A DNA stretch of 38,629 nt from an uncultured beta proteobacterium (lineage in GTDB: Bacteria > Pseudomonadota > Gammaproteobacteria > Burkholderiales > SG8-41). Position numbers and translations under genes: made by a program. The stretch's first letter is position 1; each line of letters starts with the position of its first letter. The stretch lies in the NCBI GenBank assembly GCA_903933915.1, contig CAIZLW010000141.1, positions 1 through 38,629 on the forward strand, given 5' to 3'. Positions 9,219 to 16,808 of this stretch are shown here, piece by piece. The notes under the pieces are model-generated. The model did no database searches and was not told where the DNA came from. It saw nothing but the letters and a program-made list of their open reading frames with translations.

Positions 9219-9749
9219 ATGGCCGCAGCAAAGAAGGCAGTAAAAAAAGCCGCTAAAAAAACGGCAAGCAAAACCAAGACCGTTGGCGCCATCCGCGCCG
9301 GAAACGGCCAGTACCATTTCCGCATGGCGAAGCTGAAGAAGGTGCCCGCGGGCACCGGCTATTCGACTTCGCACGGCGGTGTTGTTGAAGGTTCACGCAT
9401 ACTCGTCGGCTACATCCACAAGCCACGCGGCACCGGCTCGCGGATGCACACGCACAAGAATGAGCAGCTGAACTATGTTCTGCAAGGCACGCTGGTGGGG
9501 TCGGTCAACGGCAAACGCGTTGTCGCCCCTGCCGGCACCTTGATTTATATCCCGGCGAATGCGCCGCATAACCTGATTTCGTCGACCAAGGACAAGGACG
9601 TCATTTTCCTGGCGATCAAGGATCTGTCGCAGGGCATCATCGGCATGGCGGTGGACGGCACGATGACCGGGCCGCACTTTGAGAAGGGCTTCGGCCCGGC
9701 GAAAAAGGCAGCGAAAAAGAAAACCGCCAAACGCGCTGCCGGACGTTAA
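9219..9749 (+). CDS. Cupin-domain protein with histone-H1-like Lys/Ala tails at both ends
   Basis: A single conserved-barrel cupin (middle about 110 residues) with metal-binding motif HTHKNEQLNYVLQG and second motif PAGTLIYIPANAPHNL. The 176-residue protein carries a basic N-terminal tail (about residues 2-20, repeats of AAKKAVKK type) and a similar C-terminal tail (AKKAAKKKTAKRAAGR), like bacterial histone-H1/AlgP-type nucleic-acid-binding tails. The ATG at 9219 is preferred to the TTG at 9213 because the ribosome site CGGAGGGG (9204-9212) is correctly spaced from it. It lies 42 bases after the amidohydrolase. The cupin could be an isomerase, lyase or sensor domain; the role is unknown. Confidence 0.8.
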   Translation: MAAAKKAVKKAAKKTASKTKTVGAIRAGNGQYHFRMAKLKKVPAGTGYSTSHGGVVEGSRILVGYIHKPRGTGSRMHTHKNEQLNYVLQGTLVGSVNGKRVVAPAGTLIYIPANAPHNLISSTKDKDVIFLAIKDLSQGIIGMAVDGTMTGPHFEKGFGPAKKAAKKKTAKRAAGR

Positions 9750-9757
9750 AAATAATA

Positions 9758-9774
9758 AATAAAAACAAATAGTT
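9758..9774 (+). repeat. AT-rich 17-base element, copy 2, with a -10-like TATATT
   Basis: AATAAAAACAAATAGTT begins 11 bases after the first base of the cupin TAA stop (9747). It differs from copy 1 at one base. TATATT at 9774-9779 overlaps its last base exactly as TATAAT does in copy 1. The aconitase X ATG follows at 9786 with no ribosome site, so a transcript from here would be nearly leaderless. Confidence 0.6.
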
Positions 9775-9785
9775 ATATTCTCCCG

Positions 9786-11030
9786 ATGCGACTGACGGCA
9801 GAGGAGAAAAAAATGCTGCGCGGCGAGCTAGGCCGTGCGGTGCAGGAAGCGCTGCAACTGCAACTGGAAGTCGGCAAGTTTTTCGGCGCGAAACGCTTCG
9901 TGCCGGTGTCGAACGTGCACATGATGGGTGACATCGAAGTCATGGGCGACGCCGGCAAGTCCTTTCTCGAAAGGGCCGCGCAGTCCGGCGCGAAATGCCG
10001 GCAGCCGACAACGACCAATGCGCGCTGTATCGACTTTTCCCATGTCGAACGCCTGCAGCAGGATCAGGAAGAAGCGCGCAAGGAAAAAGAGCTGATCGCC
10101 TGCCTAAGGCGCATGGATGTCATCACTGCCGACACCTGCATCAATTATCAGACGCTGTACCAGCCGCACCTCGGCGAACATGTCGCCTGGGGTGATACCG
10201 GCACGGTGATCTACGCCAATTCGGTATTCGGCGCGCGCTCCAATTTCGAAGCCGGTCCCGCCGCGCTGGCCGCGGGCCTCACCGGGCGCGTACCCGAATA
10301 CGGTTTTCATCTCGACGAACATCGCCGCGGCACTTTCCAGGTCAATCTGAAAGCCGATCTGAACGATCTCGCCGACTGGGGCGCCATCGGCAAGATCGTC
10401 GGCTCCGGTCATCAGGACTATTACGCGGTGCCGGTGTTCACCGGCATCAAACGTTCACCGACTGCCGATGAACTGAAACAGCTCGGTGCCGCGCTGGCCA
10501 GTTACGGTTCGATGGGCATGTTCCACATGGTCGGCGTGACGCCGGAAGCGGCGACATTGAAGGCGGCATTCGGCGGACGCAAGCCGAAGGAAGTCATGAC
10601 CGTCACCAACCGCGATCTTGAGCGTGTGTACGCCGGTTACGACAAACAGAACAATCCGTTGAACCTGGTGGTGTTCTCCGGCCCGCAGCAATCGCTGTTT
10701 GAAATGAAAACACTGGCCGCGCTGCTCAAAGGCCGCAAGGTGGCGAAGGGCAGCCAGCTGTTCATCACCACCAGCAACGGCGTCAAAAGCGCCGCGAAGG
10801 AACTGGGTTATCTGCAGGACATCGAACAGTCCGGCGCCATCGTGCTCGAAGGCGTGTGTTTCTACATCCTGCAGAACCTGCCGCAGATGCGCGTGCGCGA
10901 AGGCTGGAGCAACCTCGTCACCAACTCCGCAAAACTCGCCAACATCATCGGCGCGCACAAATTCAATACCATCCTGCGTCGCACCGCCGAATGCGTGGAC
11001 ATTGCCTGTACCGGCAAGGATGTACGGTGA
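9786..11030 (+). CDS. Aconitase X, large catalytic subunit
   Basis: A 414-residue member of the AcnX large-subunit family (COG1679). Characterised members dehydrate cis-3-hydroxy-L-proline (bacterial LhpI) or mevalonate 5-phosphate (archaea) using an Fe-S cluster. The family N-terminus LTAEEKKMLRGELG is present, then VPVSNVHMMGD, cysteines at 71, 81, 106 and 118 (DTCINY), and EGVCFYI near 356 and ECVDIAC near 404, which include candidate cluster ligands. The start at 9786 keeps the conserved LTxEExxML motif. An ATG at 9813 has a better ribosome site (GAGGAG, 9801-9806) but would remove that motif. It overlaps the small-subunit gene by 4 bases. No proline racemase or pyrroline reductase lies nearby, so the substrate is open. 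Confidence 0.85.
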   Translation: MRLTAEEKKMLRGELGRAVQEALQLQLEVGKFFGAKRFVPVSNVHMMGDIEVMGDAGKSFLERAAQSGAKCRQPTTTNARCIDFSHVERLQQDQEEARKEKELIACLRRMDVITADTCINYQTLYQPHLGEHVAWGDTGTVIYANSVFGARSNFEAGPAALAAGLTGRVPEYGFHLDEHRRGTFQVNLKADLNDLADWGAIGKIVGSGHQDYYAVPVFTGIKRSPTADELKQLGAALASYGSMGMFHMVGVTPEAATLKAAFGGRKPKEVMTVTNRDLERVYAGYDKQNNPLNLVVFSGPQQSLFEMKTLAALLKGRKVAKGSQLFITTSNGVKSAAKELGYLQDIEQSGAIVLEGVCFYILQNLPQMRVREGWSNLVTNSAKLANIIGAHKFNTILRRTAECVDIACTGKDVR

Positions 11031-11464
11031 GCAAGCCCGCAAAAGCCGGCAACACCATCCGCGTCAATCGCGCCTTCGGCAACATTGTCGAAGGCGAGGC
11101 GCTGGTCTCCACCGAAGGCTTTTCACCGCGCTACGACCTCGACCGCTGGAGCGGGCTGATTTCGCGCCCCGGTCATGCGCTCGAAGGCCACAACCTCAAG
11201 GACAAGATCCTGATCACGCCCAGCGCCAAGGGCGGCATCGCCGCGGGCTGGGCCTTCTACGACATCCAGCACAAGGGCATCGCCCCGAAAGCCTTTGTCT
11301 TCGGCGTCACCAACCCGGTGATGGTGCAGGGCGCGGTATTCGCCGGCATCACCATTACCGAAGGCTGGTCGGCAGATCCTTATAAACTGATCCGTACCGG
11401 CGACATCGTGCGCGTCAATCCCGCAAAACGGACCTTGACGCTGGTGCGCCGCGCTTCGCGGTAA
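11027..11464 (+). CDS. Aconitase X, small (swivel, DUF126) subunit
   Basis: A 145-residue protein of the AcnX swivelling-domain family (COG1786), the partner of the large subunit. It shows the family pattern NRAFGNIVEGEALVST, a SAKGGIAAGWAF loop in place of the usual Gly/Ser-rich substrate loop, and GAVFAGITITEGW. The GTG start overlaps the large-subunit stop as GTGA, indicating translational coupling and a stoichiometric complex. Many bacteria fuse the two subunits; here they are separate, with the large one first. The same reading frame is open further upstream, but that part lies wholly inside the large-subunit gene. Confidence 0.83.
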   Translation: MSKPAKAGNTIRVNRAFGNIVEGEALVSTEGFSPRYDLDRWSGLISRPGHALEGHNLKDKILITPSAKGGIAAGWAFYDIQHKGIAPKAFVFGVTNPVMVQGAVFAGITITEGWSADPYKLIRTGDIVRVNPAKRTLTLVRRASR

Positions 11465-11516
11465 TCTGTCGAGAACACGGCAAAAAAGCCGGAATCAAAA
11501 CCAAAGGAGGAGCCTC

Positions 11517-12485
11517 ATGAATTCGTGGATGCCCGTCGCCTTGCTGGCTGCATCGGCGCTGTCGCTACCGGTACACGCCGCCACCGCATTTCCGACCAAA
11601 CCGATCCGCATCATCGTTGCCTATACGCCGGCTGGCACTACCGACATTCTGGCGCGCGCCATCGGTCAAAAAATGAGCGAGAGCTGGGGCCAGCCGGTGA
11701 TTGTCGACAACCGACCGGGCGCCAACGGCAATATCGGCACCGAAGTCGCCGCGCGTGCGGTAGCCGACGGTCACAGCCTGGTGATGGCCACGGCCGGCAC
11801 CCACGGCATCAATGTCAGCCTTTATCGCAAGCTCAACTGGCATCCGGTGAAGGATTTTGCTCCAGTGAGCCTGACCGCGATGGTCCCCAATATCATGGTG
11901 GTCAACAACAGCCTTCCGGTAAAGAACGTCAAGGAATTCATCGCCCACGTCAAAGCCAATCCCGGCAAGCTTTCCTACGGTTCACCCGGCAACGGCAGCA
12001 CCGCGCATCTTTCCATGGAATTGTTCAAGAGCATGACCGGCGCCAATCTGGTGCACATCCCGTACAAGGGCAGTGCCGGCGTATTGACCGATGTGATGGG
12101 CGGACAGATCGCGGTGACCATCGACAATATGCCGCCCTATGTGCCCCAGGTGCGCGCCGGCAAAATCCGTGCACTGGCCGTCAGCACGGCGAAACGCTCC
12201 TCGGCGATGCCCGATGTGCCGACCATCGCAGAAGCCGGTGTAACCGGTTACGAGGCCGGTGCGTGGTTCGGCCTGTTGGCACCTGCCGGCACGCCCAAGG
12301 CGGTTGTTGCCCAGCTGTCCGCAGAAAGCGCGCGCATCCTCAAGCTGCCGGACGTCAGCAAGCGCATCTCCGAACTCGGTGCCGATCCGGTGGGCAGCAC
12401 ACCCGAGGAATTCGCTGCACTGATCCAGTCGGAAATCGCCAAATGGGCGAAGGTGATCAAGGACGCCAACGTCGAACTGCAGTGA
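11517..12485 (+). CDS. Bug/TctC-type periplasmic solute-binding protein
   Basis: A 322-residue tripartite tricarboxylate transporter receptor homologue. A signal peptide ends near ALSLPVHAA. The mature protein begins FPTKPIRIIV and has the ligand-loop motif YTPAGTTDILAR, then WGQPVIVDNRPGANGNIG, YGSPGNGSTAHLSMELF and VHIPYKGSAGVLTDVMGGQ. It has a strong ribosome site (AAAGGAGGAGCC). It lies 52 bases after the aconitase X small subunit, so it probably binds that pathway's substrate, likely a carboxylate. No TctA/TctB genes are near, so it either shares a transporter encoded elsewhere or acts in sensing. The GxxExxY cassette begins 9 bases after its stop. Confidence 0.92.
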   Translation: MNSWMPVALLAASALSLPVHAATAFPTKPIRIIVAYTPAGTTDILARAIGQKMSESWGQPVIVDNRPGANGNIGTEVAARAVADGHSLVMATAGTHGINVSLYRKLNWHPVKDFAPVSLTAMVPNIMVVNNSLPVKNVKEFIAHVKANPGKLSYGSPGNGSTAHLSMELFKSMTGANLVHIPYKGSAGVLTDVMGGQIAVTIDNMPPYVPQVRAGKIRALAVSTAKRSSAMPDVPTIAEAGVTGYEAGAWFGLLAPAGTPKAVVAQLSAESARILKLPDVSKRISELGADPVGSTPEEFAALIQSEIAKWAKVIKDANVELQ

Positions 12486-12493
12486 AAAACTGC

Positions 12494-12527
12494 AATTAAC
12501 AGGATGGACAGGATTTGCAGGATAAAA
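12494..12527 (+). repeat. Left inverted repeat of the GxxExxY cassette
   Basis: It contains CAGGAT three times, starting at 12500, 12509 and 12518, an exact 9-base period. The TTG start codon of the GxxExxY gene (12515-12517) lies between the second and third copies. The AGGA of the first copy is at ribosome-site distance, so the repeat itself appears to provide translation initiation. Confidence 0.85.
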
Positions 12528-12904
12528 GCCAACTGCATATCGAGATTACAGAGGCCGTCATCGGCGGTGCCTTTGAGGTTATAAAGGAACTCGGCACTGG
12601 CTTTCTGGAATCGGTTTATGAAAAAGCGCTGTTGCTGGCTTTGCGCCAGAAAGGGTTGGCGGCGGTTGCGCAGTATCCGCTGAAGGTTTCGTTCAGAGGC
12701 GAGAATGTCGGGGAGTTTTTTGCTGACATTCTGGTTGAGCAAAAAGTGCTGGTTGAACTGAAGGCAATCAAAATGCTGGTGCCCGAACATCAGGCCCAGT
12801 TGATCAATTACCTGCACGCCAGCGGAATCGAGGTCGGTCTTCTAATCAATTTCGGCAATCCGAAGCTGGAAATCAAGCGTTGCATCAAAACCAAGACGGT
12901 TTAA
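12515..12904 (+). CDS. GxxExxY family protein (PD-(D/E)XK nuclease-like)
   Basis: A 129-residue protein of the GxxExxY family (PDDEXK_3 type). The naming motif is GFLESVY near residue 30. The nuclease-like core follows, with an aspartate in FFADILVE and ELK in VLVELKAIK (a D...ExK arrangement), then HQAQLINYLHASGIEVGLLINFG, the conserved family C-terminal half. The TTG start lies inside the left inverted repeat. An ATG start of comparable length is not available. The family has no firmly established role; the preserved D...ExK suggests an active or recently active nuclease fold. Composition is lower in G+C than neighbouring genes, consistent with horizontal arrival. Confidence 0.85.
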   Translation: MQDKSQLHIEITEAVIGGAFEVIKELGTGFLESVYEKALLLALRQKGLAAVAQYPLKVSFRGENVGEFFADILVEQKVLVELKAIKMLVPEHQAQLINYLHASGIEVGLLINFGNPKLEIKRCIKTKTV

Positions 12905-12912
12905 TGTTTTGG

Positions 12913-12946
12913 TTTTATCCTGAATATCCTGTCCATCCTGTAAATT
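12913..12946 (-). repeat. Right inverted repeat of the GxxExxY cassette
   Basis: Inverted copy of 12494-12527 with three mismatches. It contains ATCCTG at 12917, 12926 and 12935, again at a 9-base period. It ends 5 bases before the ATG of the acyl-CoA dehydrogenase, leaving only AAAAA between, so the downstream gene has no recognisable ribosome site. Confidence 0.85.
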
Positions 12947-12951
12947 AAAAA

Positions 12952-14094
12952 ATGATCCGCGACCCCGAATCCTTCAACATCCTGCACGACACGCTGACCC
13001 GTTTTGTCCGCGAAAAACTGATTCCGCGCGAAGTCGAAGTCACCGAAACCGACGAGATTCCCGCCGACATCGTTGATGACATGCGCAGGCTTGGCCTGTT
13101 CGGCCTGACTATTCCCGAGGAATACGGTGGGCTGGGACTGACCACCGAAGAAGAAGTGCTGACGTCGATGGTGGTCTGTTACGCCTCGCCGGTGTTCCGC
13201 TCGCGCTTCGGTACCAACACCGGCATCGGCTCGCAGGGCATCGTCATTGACGGCAGCGAGGAACAGAAACAGCGCTACCTGCCACGACTCGCCGCCGGCG
13301 AAATCACTGGTTCATTCGCTCTGACCGAACCGGAAGCCGGCTCCGACGCCGGCTCGTTGCGCACCACGGCCAAACGCGATGGCGATTATTATGTGATTAA
13401 CGGCAGCAAACGCTATATCACCAATGCGCCCGAAGCCGATGTGTTCACGGTGATGGCGCGCACCGATCTGCAATCAAAAGATGCCAAGGGCGTTTCCGCC
13501 TTCATTGTCGAGCGCAATACGCCCGGGCTCAGCGTCGGCGGCTACGACCGCAAGATGGGCCAGCGCGGCTCGCATACTGCCGACGTGATGTTCGACAACG
13601 TGCGCGTGCCGGCAGCCAACATCATCGGCGGGCTGGAAGGCATGGGCTTCAAGACCGCGATGAAGGTACTCGACAAGGCGCGGCTGAACATTGCTGCCGT
13701 CTGTGTTGGTGCTGCCGAGCGCCTGCTCGACGAAGCGCTGAACTATGCGCGAGAACGCAAGCAGTTCGGCAAGCCGGTGGCCGAGTTCCAGTTGATACAA
13801 GCCATGCTCGCCGATTCCAAAGCCGAGATTTACGCCGCACGCAGCATGGTGCTCGAAGCCGCACGCAAAAGGGATGGCGGCAGCGGCATCACCCTGGAAG
13901 CCTCCTGCGCCAAACTGTTTGCCGCAGAAATGGTCGGCCGCGTGGCGGACCGCGCGGTGCAGATTCACGGTGGTGCCGGCTATATGCAGGCCTCTGCGGT
14001 GGAGCGGCTGTATCGCGATGTGAGGCTGTTCCGGCTGTATGAAGGCACCAGCCAGATCCAGCAGCTGGTGATTGCGCGGCATATGCTGAAGTAG
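12952..14094 (+). CDS. Acyl-CoA dehydrogenase
   Basis: A 380-residue FAD-dependent acyl-CoA dehydrogenase that introduces an alpha,beta double bond and passes electrons to ETF. The FAD/substrate segment FALTEPEAGSDAGSLRTTA, the NGSKRYITNAPEAD loop, RKQFGKPVAEFQLIQAMLAD, and AVQIHGGAGYMQASAVERLYRD with RLYEGTSQIQQL near the C-terminus are all present. The glutamate of YEGTSQIQ is the expected catalytic base. The ATG is only 5 bases from the right repeat of the GxxExxY cassette and lacks a Shine-Dalgarno sequence, suggesting that the cassette displaced the native leader. It is followed by a strong hairpin. Substrate chain type is not assignable. Confidence 0.93.
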   Translation: MIRDPESFNILHDTLTRFVREKLIPREVEVTETDEIPADIVDDMRRLGLFGLTIPEEYGGLGLTTEEEVLTSMVVCYASPVFRSRFGTNTGIGSQGIVIDGSEEQKQRYLPRLAAGEITGSFALTEPEAGSDAGSLRTTAKRDGDYYVINGSKRYITNAPEADVFTVMARTDLQSKDAKGVSAFIVERNTPGLSVGGYDRKMGQRGSHTADVMFDNVRVPAANIIGGLEGMGFKTAMKVLDKARLNIAAVCVGAAERLLDEALNYARERKQFGKPVAEFQLIQAMLADSKAEIYAARSMVLEAARKRDGGSGITLEASCAKLFAAEMVGRVADRAVQIHGGAGYMQASAVERLYRDVRLFRLYEGTSQIQQLVIARHMLK

Positions 14095-14100
14095 CCGGGT

Positions 14101-14129
14101 CTGATTGACCTCGCTTTGAGGTCGATCAG
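14101..14129 (+). terminator. Terminator-like hairpin after the acyl-CoA dehydrogenase
   Basis: CTGATTGACCTC (14101-14112) and GAGGTCGATCAG (14118-14129) form a 12-pair stem with one G-U pair and a 5-base loop. TACTTTTGATG follows, a short T-rich stretch. It would end or weaken transcription before the carboxyltransferase genes. Confidence 0.6.
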
Positions 14130-14243
14130 TACTTTTGATGTCCACGAAGCGGCACCTGCAAGCACTGGTCCCCGGGGCTGCCCTAAAATGTCCGTTCGAC
14201 AACGCGCCTTTTGCGCCGTGCCGTTTTTTTCGAAGGATCTGCC

Positions 14244-15779
14244 GTGGCATTTGACAAACTGCTCGAAGAATTCAAACAGAAAACCGATGAAGTGCTCGCC
14301 ATGGGCGGGGCGGAGAAGCTGGCCAAGCGCAAGGCTGAAGGCCACCTCAATGCCCGCGAACGCATCGACTACCTGATCGATGACGGTTCGTTCATCGAAT
14401 CCGGCCGCTTCGCGCGCAGCAACCAGCCGGCGGTCAAACACAAGACGCCGGCCGACGGCAAGGTTGCCGGTTTCGCCAAGATCGACGGCCGCGACATCGC
14501 GCTGGTGTCGAACGACTTCACCGTGCTCGGTGCGTCGTCCGCCGTGATCAACATGAAAAAGATCAAGCATGTGAAGCAGGTCGCGAACAAACGCGGCATG
14601 CCTCTGGTGATGCTCGGTGAATCGTCAGGCGCGCGCATGCCCGACCGCATGGGTTCCGCCGGGCGCGCGATCATTGCGCAGGATCCGTTTGAATATCAGC
14701 GCCTTCGCGAATCACCGTGGTGTTCGGCGTTGCTCGGCCAGTGCTACGGATCATCGACCTGGTATTCCGCGATGTCGGACTTCGTGGTGATGCGCAAGGG
14801 CGCGATCATGGCGATTGCCAGCCCCAACGTGACGTCGATCGCCATCAACAAGCCGATCGAAGCCGAGGACCTCGGCGGCTGGAAGCTGCTGACGGGTGTG
14901 TCTGGTCTGGCCGACATGGCGGTGGACAACGACCAGCAGGCAATGGATGCGATCAAAAAGTTCCTGTCCTACCTGCCCAGCCACAACCTGCAGCCGCCGC
15001 CGCAGTATCCGGTGCCGGCGGGTTCGGATGACGCCTGCAAGACCATTTTCGACATCCTGCCGGAATCACGCAACAAGGTGTACGACGTGCGCAAGATCAT
15101 CGCCGCCGTTGCCGACAAGGATTCGATGTTCGAGCTGAAGGAACGCTTCGGCAAATCGATTTCGACGGTGCTGGGCCGTCTCGACGGCAAAAGTGTGGGC
15201 TTCATCGCCAATAACCCGATGTACAAGGGCGGCGCACTGGATGCCGACGCCGTGCAGAAAGTCATCAGCTTCATGGTGCTGTGTGATTCGTTCAACGTAC
15301 CGCTGGTGTTCCTGGTCGATGTGCCGGGCTTCCTGATCGGCGTTGAAGGCGAAATCCGCGGCATGCCGGGCAAGGTCATCAACTGGATGAACGCGCTGTC
15401 GCAGGTGACTGTGCCCAAGCTGACGGTGATCATGCGCAAAGACTACGGTCAGGCCTACATCAACATGGCCGGAGGCAAGGGTGCCGATGAAGTCGCGGTG
15501 TGGCCGATGGCGGACTTGGGTTTCATGGACCCGGCGGTGTCGGTCAATGTGTTGTACGGCATCAAGCAGCAGGATGACCCGGAGAAATTCGCCAAACTCA
15601 AAGCCGAAGTCGAACGCGATACCTCGGCCTGGGGACTGGCCGAACTGTACGAGGCCCAGCATGTGCTCGACCCGCGCGACACCCGTGCATGGTTGATCCG
15701 CACACTGGAAATCCATCGCAGTGGCATGAACAACGGCGTCGGGCAGCACCTGCTGCGCAACTGGCCGACAAGCTACTGA
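14244..15779 (+). CDS. Acyl-CoA carboxyltransferase (AccD/PccB-type beta subunit), paralogue 1
   Basis: A 511-residue carboxyltransferase of the biotin-dependent acyl-CoA carboxylase family. It would move the carboxyl group between biotin and an acyl-CoA. LNARERIDYL, the oxyanion/acyl-CoA segment GESSGARMPD, SNDFTVLGASSAVIN and, in the C-terminal crotonase-fold half, IANNPMYKGGALDADAVQK, VDVPGFLIGVEGE and the end motif GVGQHLLRNWPTSY are all present. The GTG start is chosen over upstream codons because GAAGGA (14230s) is correctly spaced and the sequence AFDKLLEEF matches the second paralogue. No biotin carboxylase or biotin carrier gene is in the window. Propionyl-, methylcrotonyl- or another branched acyl-CoA could be the substrate. 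Confidence 0.9.
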   Translation: MAFDKLLEEFKQKTDEVLAMGGAEKLAKRKAEGHLNARERIDYLIDDGSFIESGRFARSNQPAVKHKTPADGKVAGFAKIDGRDIALVSNDFTVLGASSAVINMKKIKHVKQVANKRGMPLVMLGESSGARMPDRMGSAGRAIIAQDPFEYQRLRESPWCSALLGQCYGSSTWYSAMSDFVVMRKGAIMAIASPNVTSIAINKPIEAEDLGGWKLLTGVSGLADMAVDNDQQAMDAIKKFLSYLPSHNLQPPPQYPVPAGSDDACKTIFDILPESRNKVYDVRKIIAAVADKDSMFELKERFGKSISTVLGRLDGKSVGFIANNPMYKGGALDADAVQKVISFMVLCDSFNVPLVFLVDVPGFLIGVEGEIRGMPGKVINWMNALSQVTVPKLTVIMRKDYGQAYINMAGGKGADEVAVWPMADLGFMDPAVSVNVLYGIKQQDDPEKFAKLKAEVERDTSAWGLAELYEAQHVLDPRDTRAWLIRTLEIHRSGMNNGVGQHLLRNWPTSY

Positions 15780-15832
15780 GTTCATCACGCAACGACGCGA
15801 TGACAGCGTCTGCTGATTTGGGGAGGGGCAAC

Positions 15833-16795
15833 ATGTCGTATCAAACTTTGATCGCAGTGGCTGTCGCGCTGGTTACCGCAACGCCGGCATGGGCGCAGAA
15901 CTATCCGTCGCGCCCGGTACGCTTCATCGTGCCGTTTGCCCCCGGCGGCAATACCGACGTGCAGGGCCGGCTGATCGCGCAGAAGCTGTCCGACAAGTGG
16001 GGGCAGCAGGTCGTCGTCGATAACCGCGCGGGCGCCGGCGGCACGCTGGGTGTTGAGATGCTGGCCAAGGCACCGCCTGACGGTTACACCATCGCGCTGG
16101 CGTCTTTTGGCAACATCCTGGTCGGCCCCAGCCTGTTTCCCAAACTAGCCTACGATCCGATGAAGGATCTTGCGCCGGTCGTTCTGGTGTCATTGCCGCC
16201 GGGCCTGCTCGTCGTCAATCCTGCCCTGCCGGTAAAAAATGTCGGCGAGCTGGTGGCCTACGGCAAAACCAATCCCGGCAAGCTCAATTACGGTTCAGCC
16301 GGCAACGGCACCTGGAACCACCTGTTCGCCGAACACTTCAAGGCCCTGGCCGGCATCCAGATGACGCATATCCCGTACAAAGGCGCCAACCCGGCGGTGA
16401 CCGATGTCATGGGTGGGCAGATCCAGCTCGCCTTCGCGCCGTTTCCGGCCGCTGTGCCGCAGATCAAAAGCGGACGCCTGCGCGTGCTTGGCGTGACCTC
16501 CGCGCAGCGTTCGCCGGTATTGCCCGAAGTGCCGACCGTTGCCGAATCGGGCCTGCCCGGTTATTCAGCGGCAAGCTGGTTCGCCGTGCTGGGGCCGGCA
16601 AAAATGCCGCAGAACGTGATCACGATCGTCAACCGCGACACCAATGACGTGCTGACGAAGCCCGAGGTCAAGGCGGCGTTTGCCGCGGACGGCACCGAAC
16701 CCGCTGGCGGCACGCCGGAACAATTGCGTGATTCCATGCGCTCGGGCATCGCGCAGTGGGGCAAGCTGGTGCGCGATCTCGGCGTCAAACTTTAA
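15833..16795 (+). CDS. Bug/TctC-type periplasmic solute-binding protein between two carboxyltransferases
   Basis: A 320-residue Bug receptor. The signal peptide ends at TPAWAQ, and the mature protein starts NYPSRPVRFIVPFAPGGNTDVQGR. WGQQVVVDNRAGAGGTLG, YGSAGNGTWNHLFAEHF and THIPYKGANPAVTDVMGGQ follow, the usual pocket elements. GGGGAGGGGCAAC precedes the ATG at 15833; the longer open frame upstream overlaps the carboxyltransferase and is not needed. It is sandwiched by 53 and 13 bases between two carboxyltransferase paralogues, so it probably serves their pathway. It has no membrane partners here. Confidence 0.92.
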   Translation: MSYQTLIAVAVALVTATPAWAQNYPSRPVRFIVPFAPGGNTDVQGRLIAQKLSDKWGQQVVVDNRAGAGGTLGVEMLAKAPPDGYTIALASFGNILVGPSLFPKLAYDPMKDLAPVVLVSLPPGLLVVNPALPVKNVGELVAYGKTNPGKLNYGSAGNGTWNHLFAEHFKALAGIQMTHIPYKGANPAVTDVMGGQIQLAFAPFPAAVPQIKSGRLRVLGVTSAQRSPVLPEVPTVAESGLPGYSAASWFAVLGPAKMPQNVITIVNRDTNDVLTKPEVKAAFAADGTEPAGGTPEQLRDSMRSGIAQWGKLVRDLGVKL

Positions 16796-16808
16796 TTCTG
16801 GAAACACC

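Larger units (their letters stand above)
12494..12946. mobile_element. Inverted-repeat-bounded GxxExxY cassette
   Basis: A 453-base unit bounded by inverted repeats at 12494-12527 and 12913-12946, which match at 31 of 34 positions. It contains one gene, a PD-(D/E)XK-like GxxExxY protein. It fills the space between the Bug stop (12485) and the acyl-CoA dehydrogenase start (12952). Its base composition is visibly richer in A+T than the flanks. No transposase or clear target-site duplication is seen. Calling it mobile is inference from the boundaries, the composition and its position. Confidence 0.5.

Noticed and set aside
8019-9374. 451-residue antisense frame across the amidohydrolase and cupin genes
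   Set aside because: It spans two plus-strand genes with clear motifs and has the composition of a shadow frame.
11525-12499. 324-residue frame overlapping the Bug gene in another phase
   Set aside because: Arg/Gln/His-rich shadow of the Bug gene; the Bug frame has a signal peptide, a strong ribosome site and all family motifs.
12494-12946. CAGGAT-containing repeats as a CRISPR or direct-repeat array
   Set aside because: The units are 6 bases at 9-base spacing and form an inverted pair around a gene; there are no spacer-repeat units.
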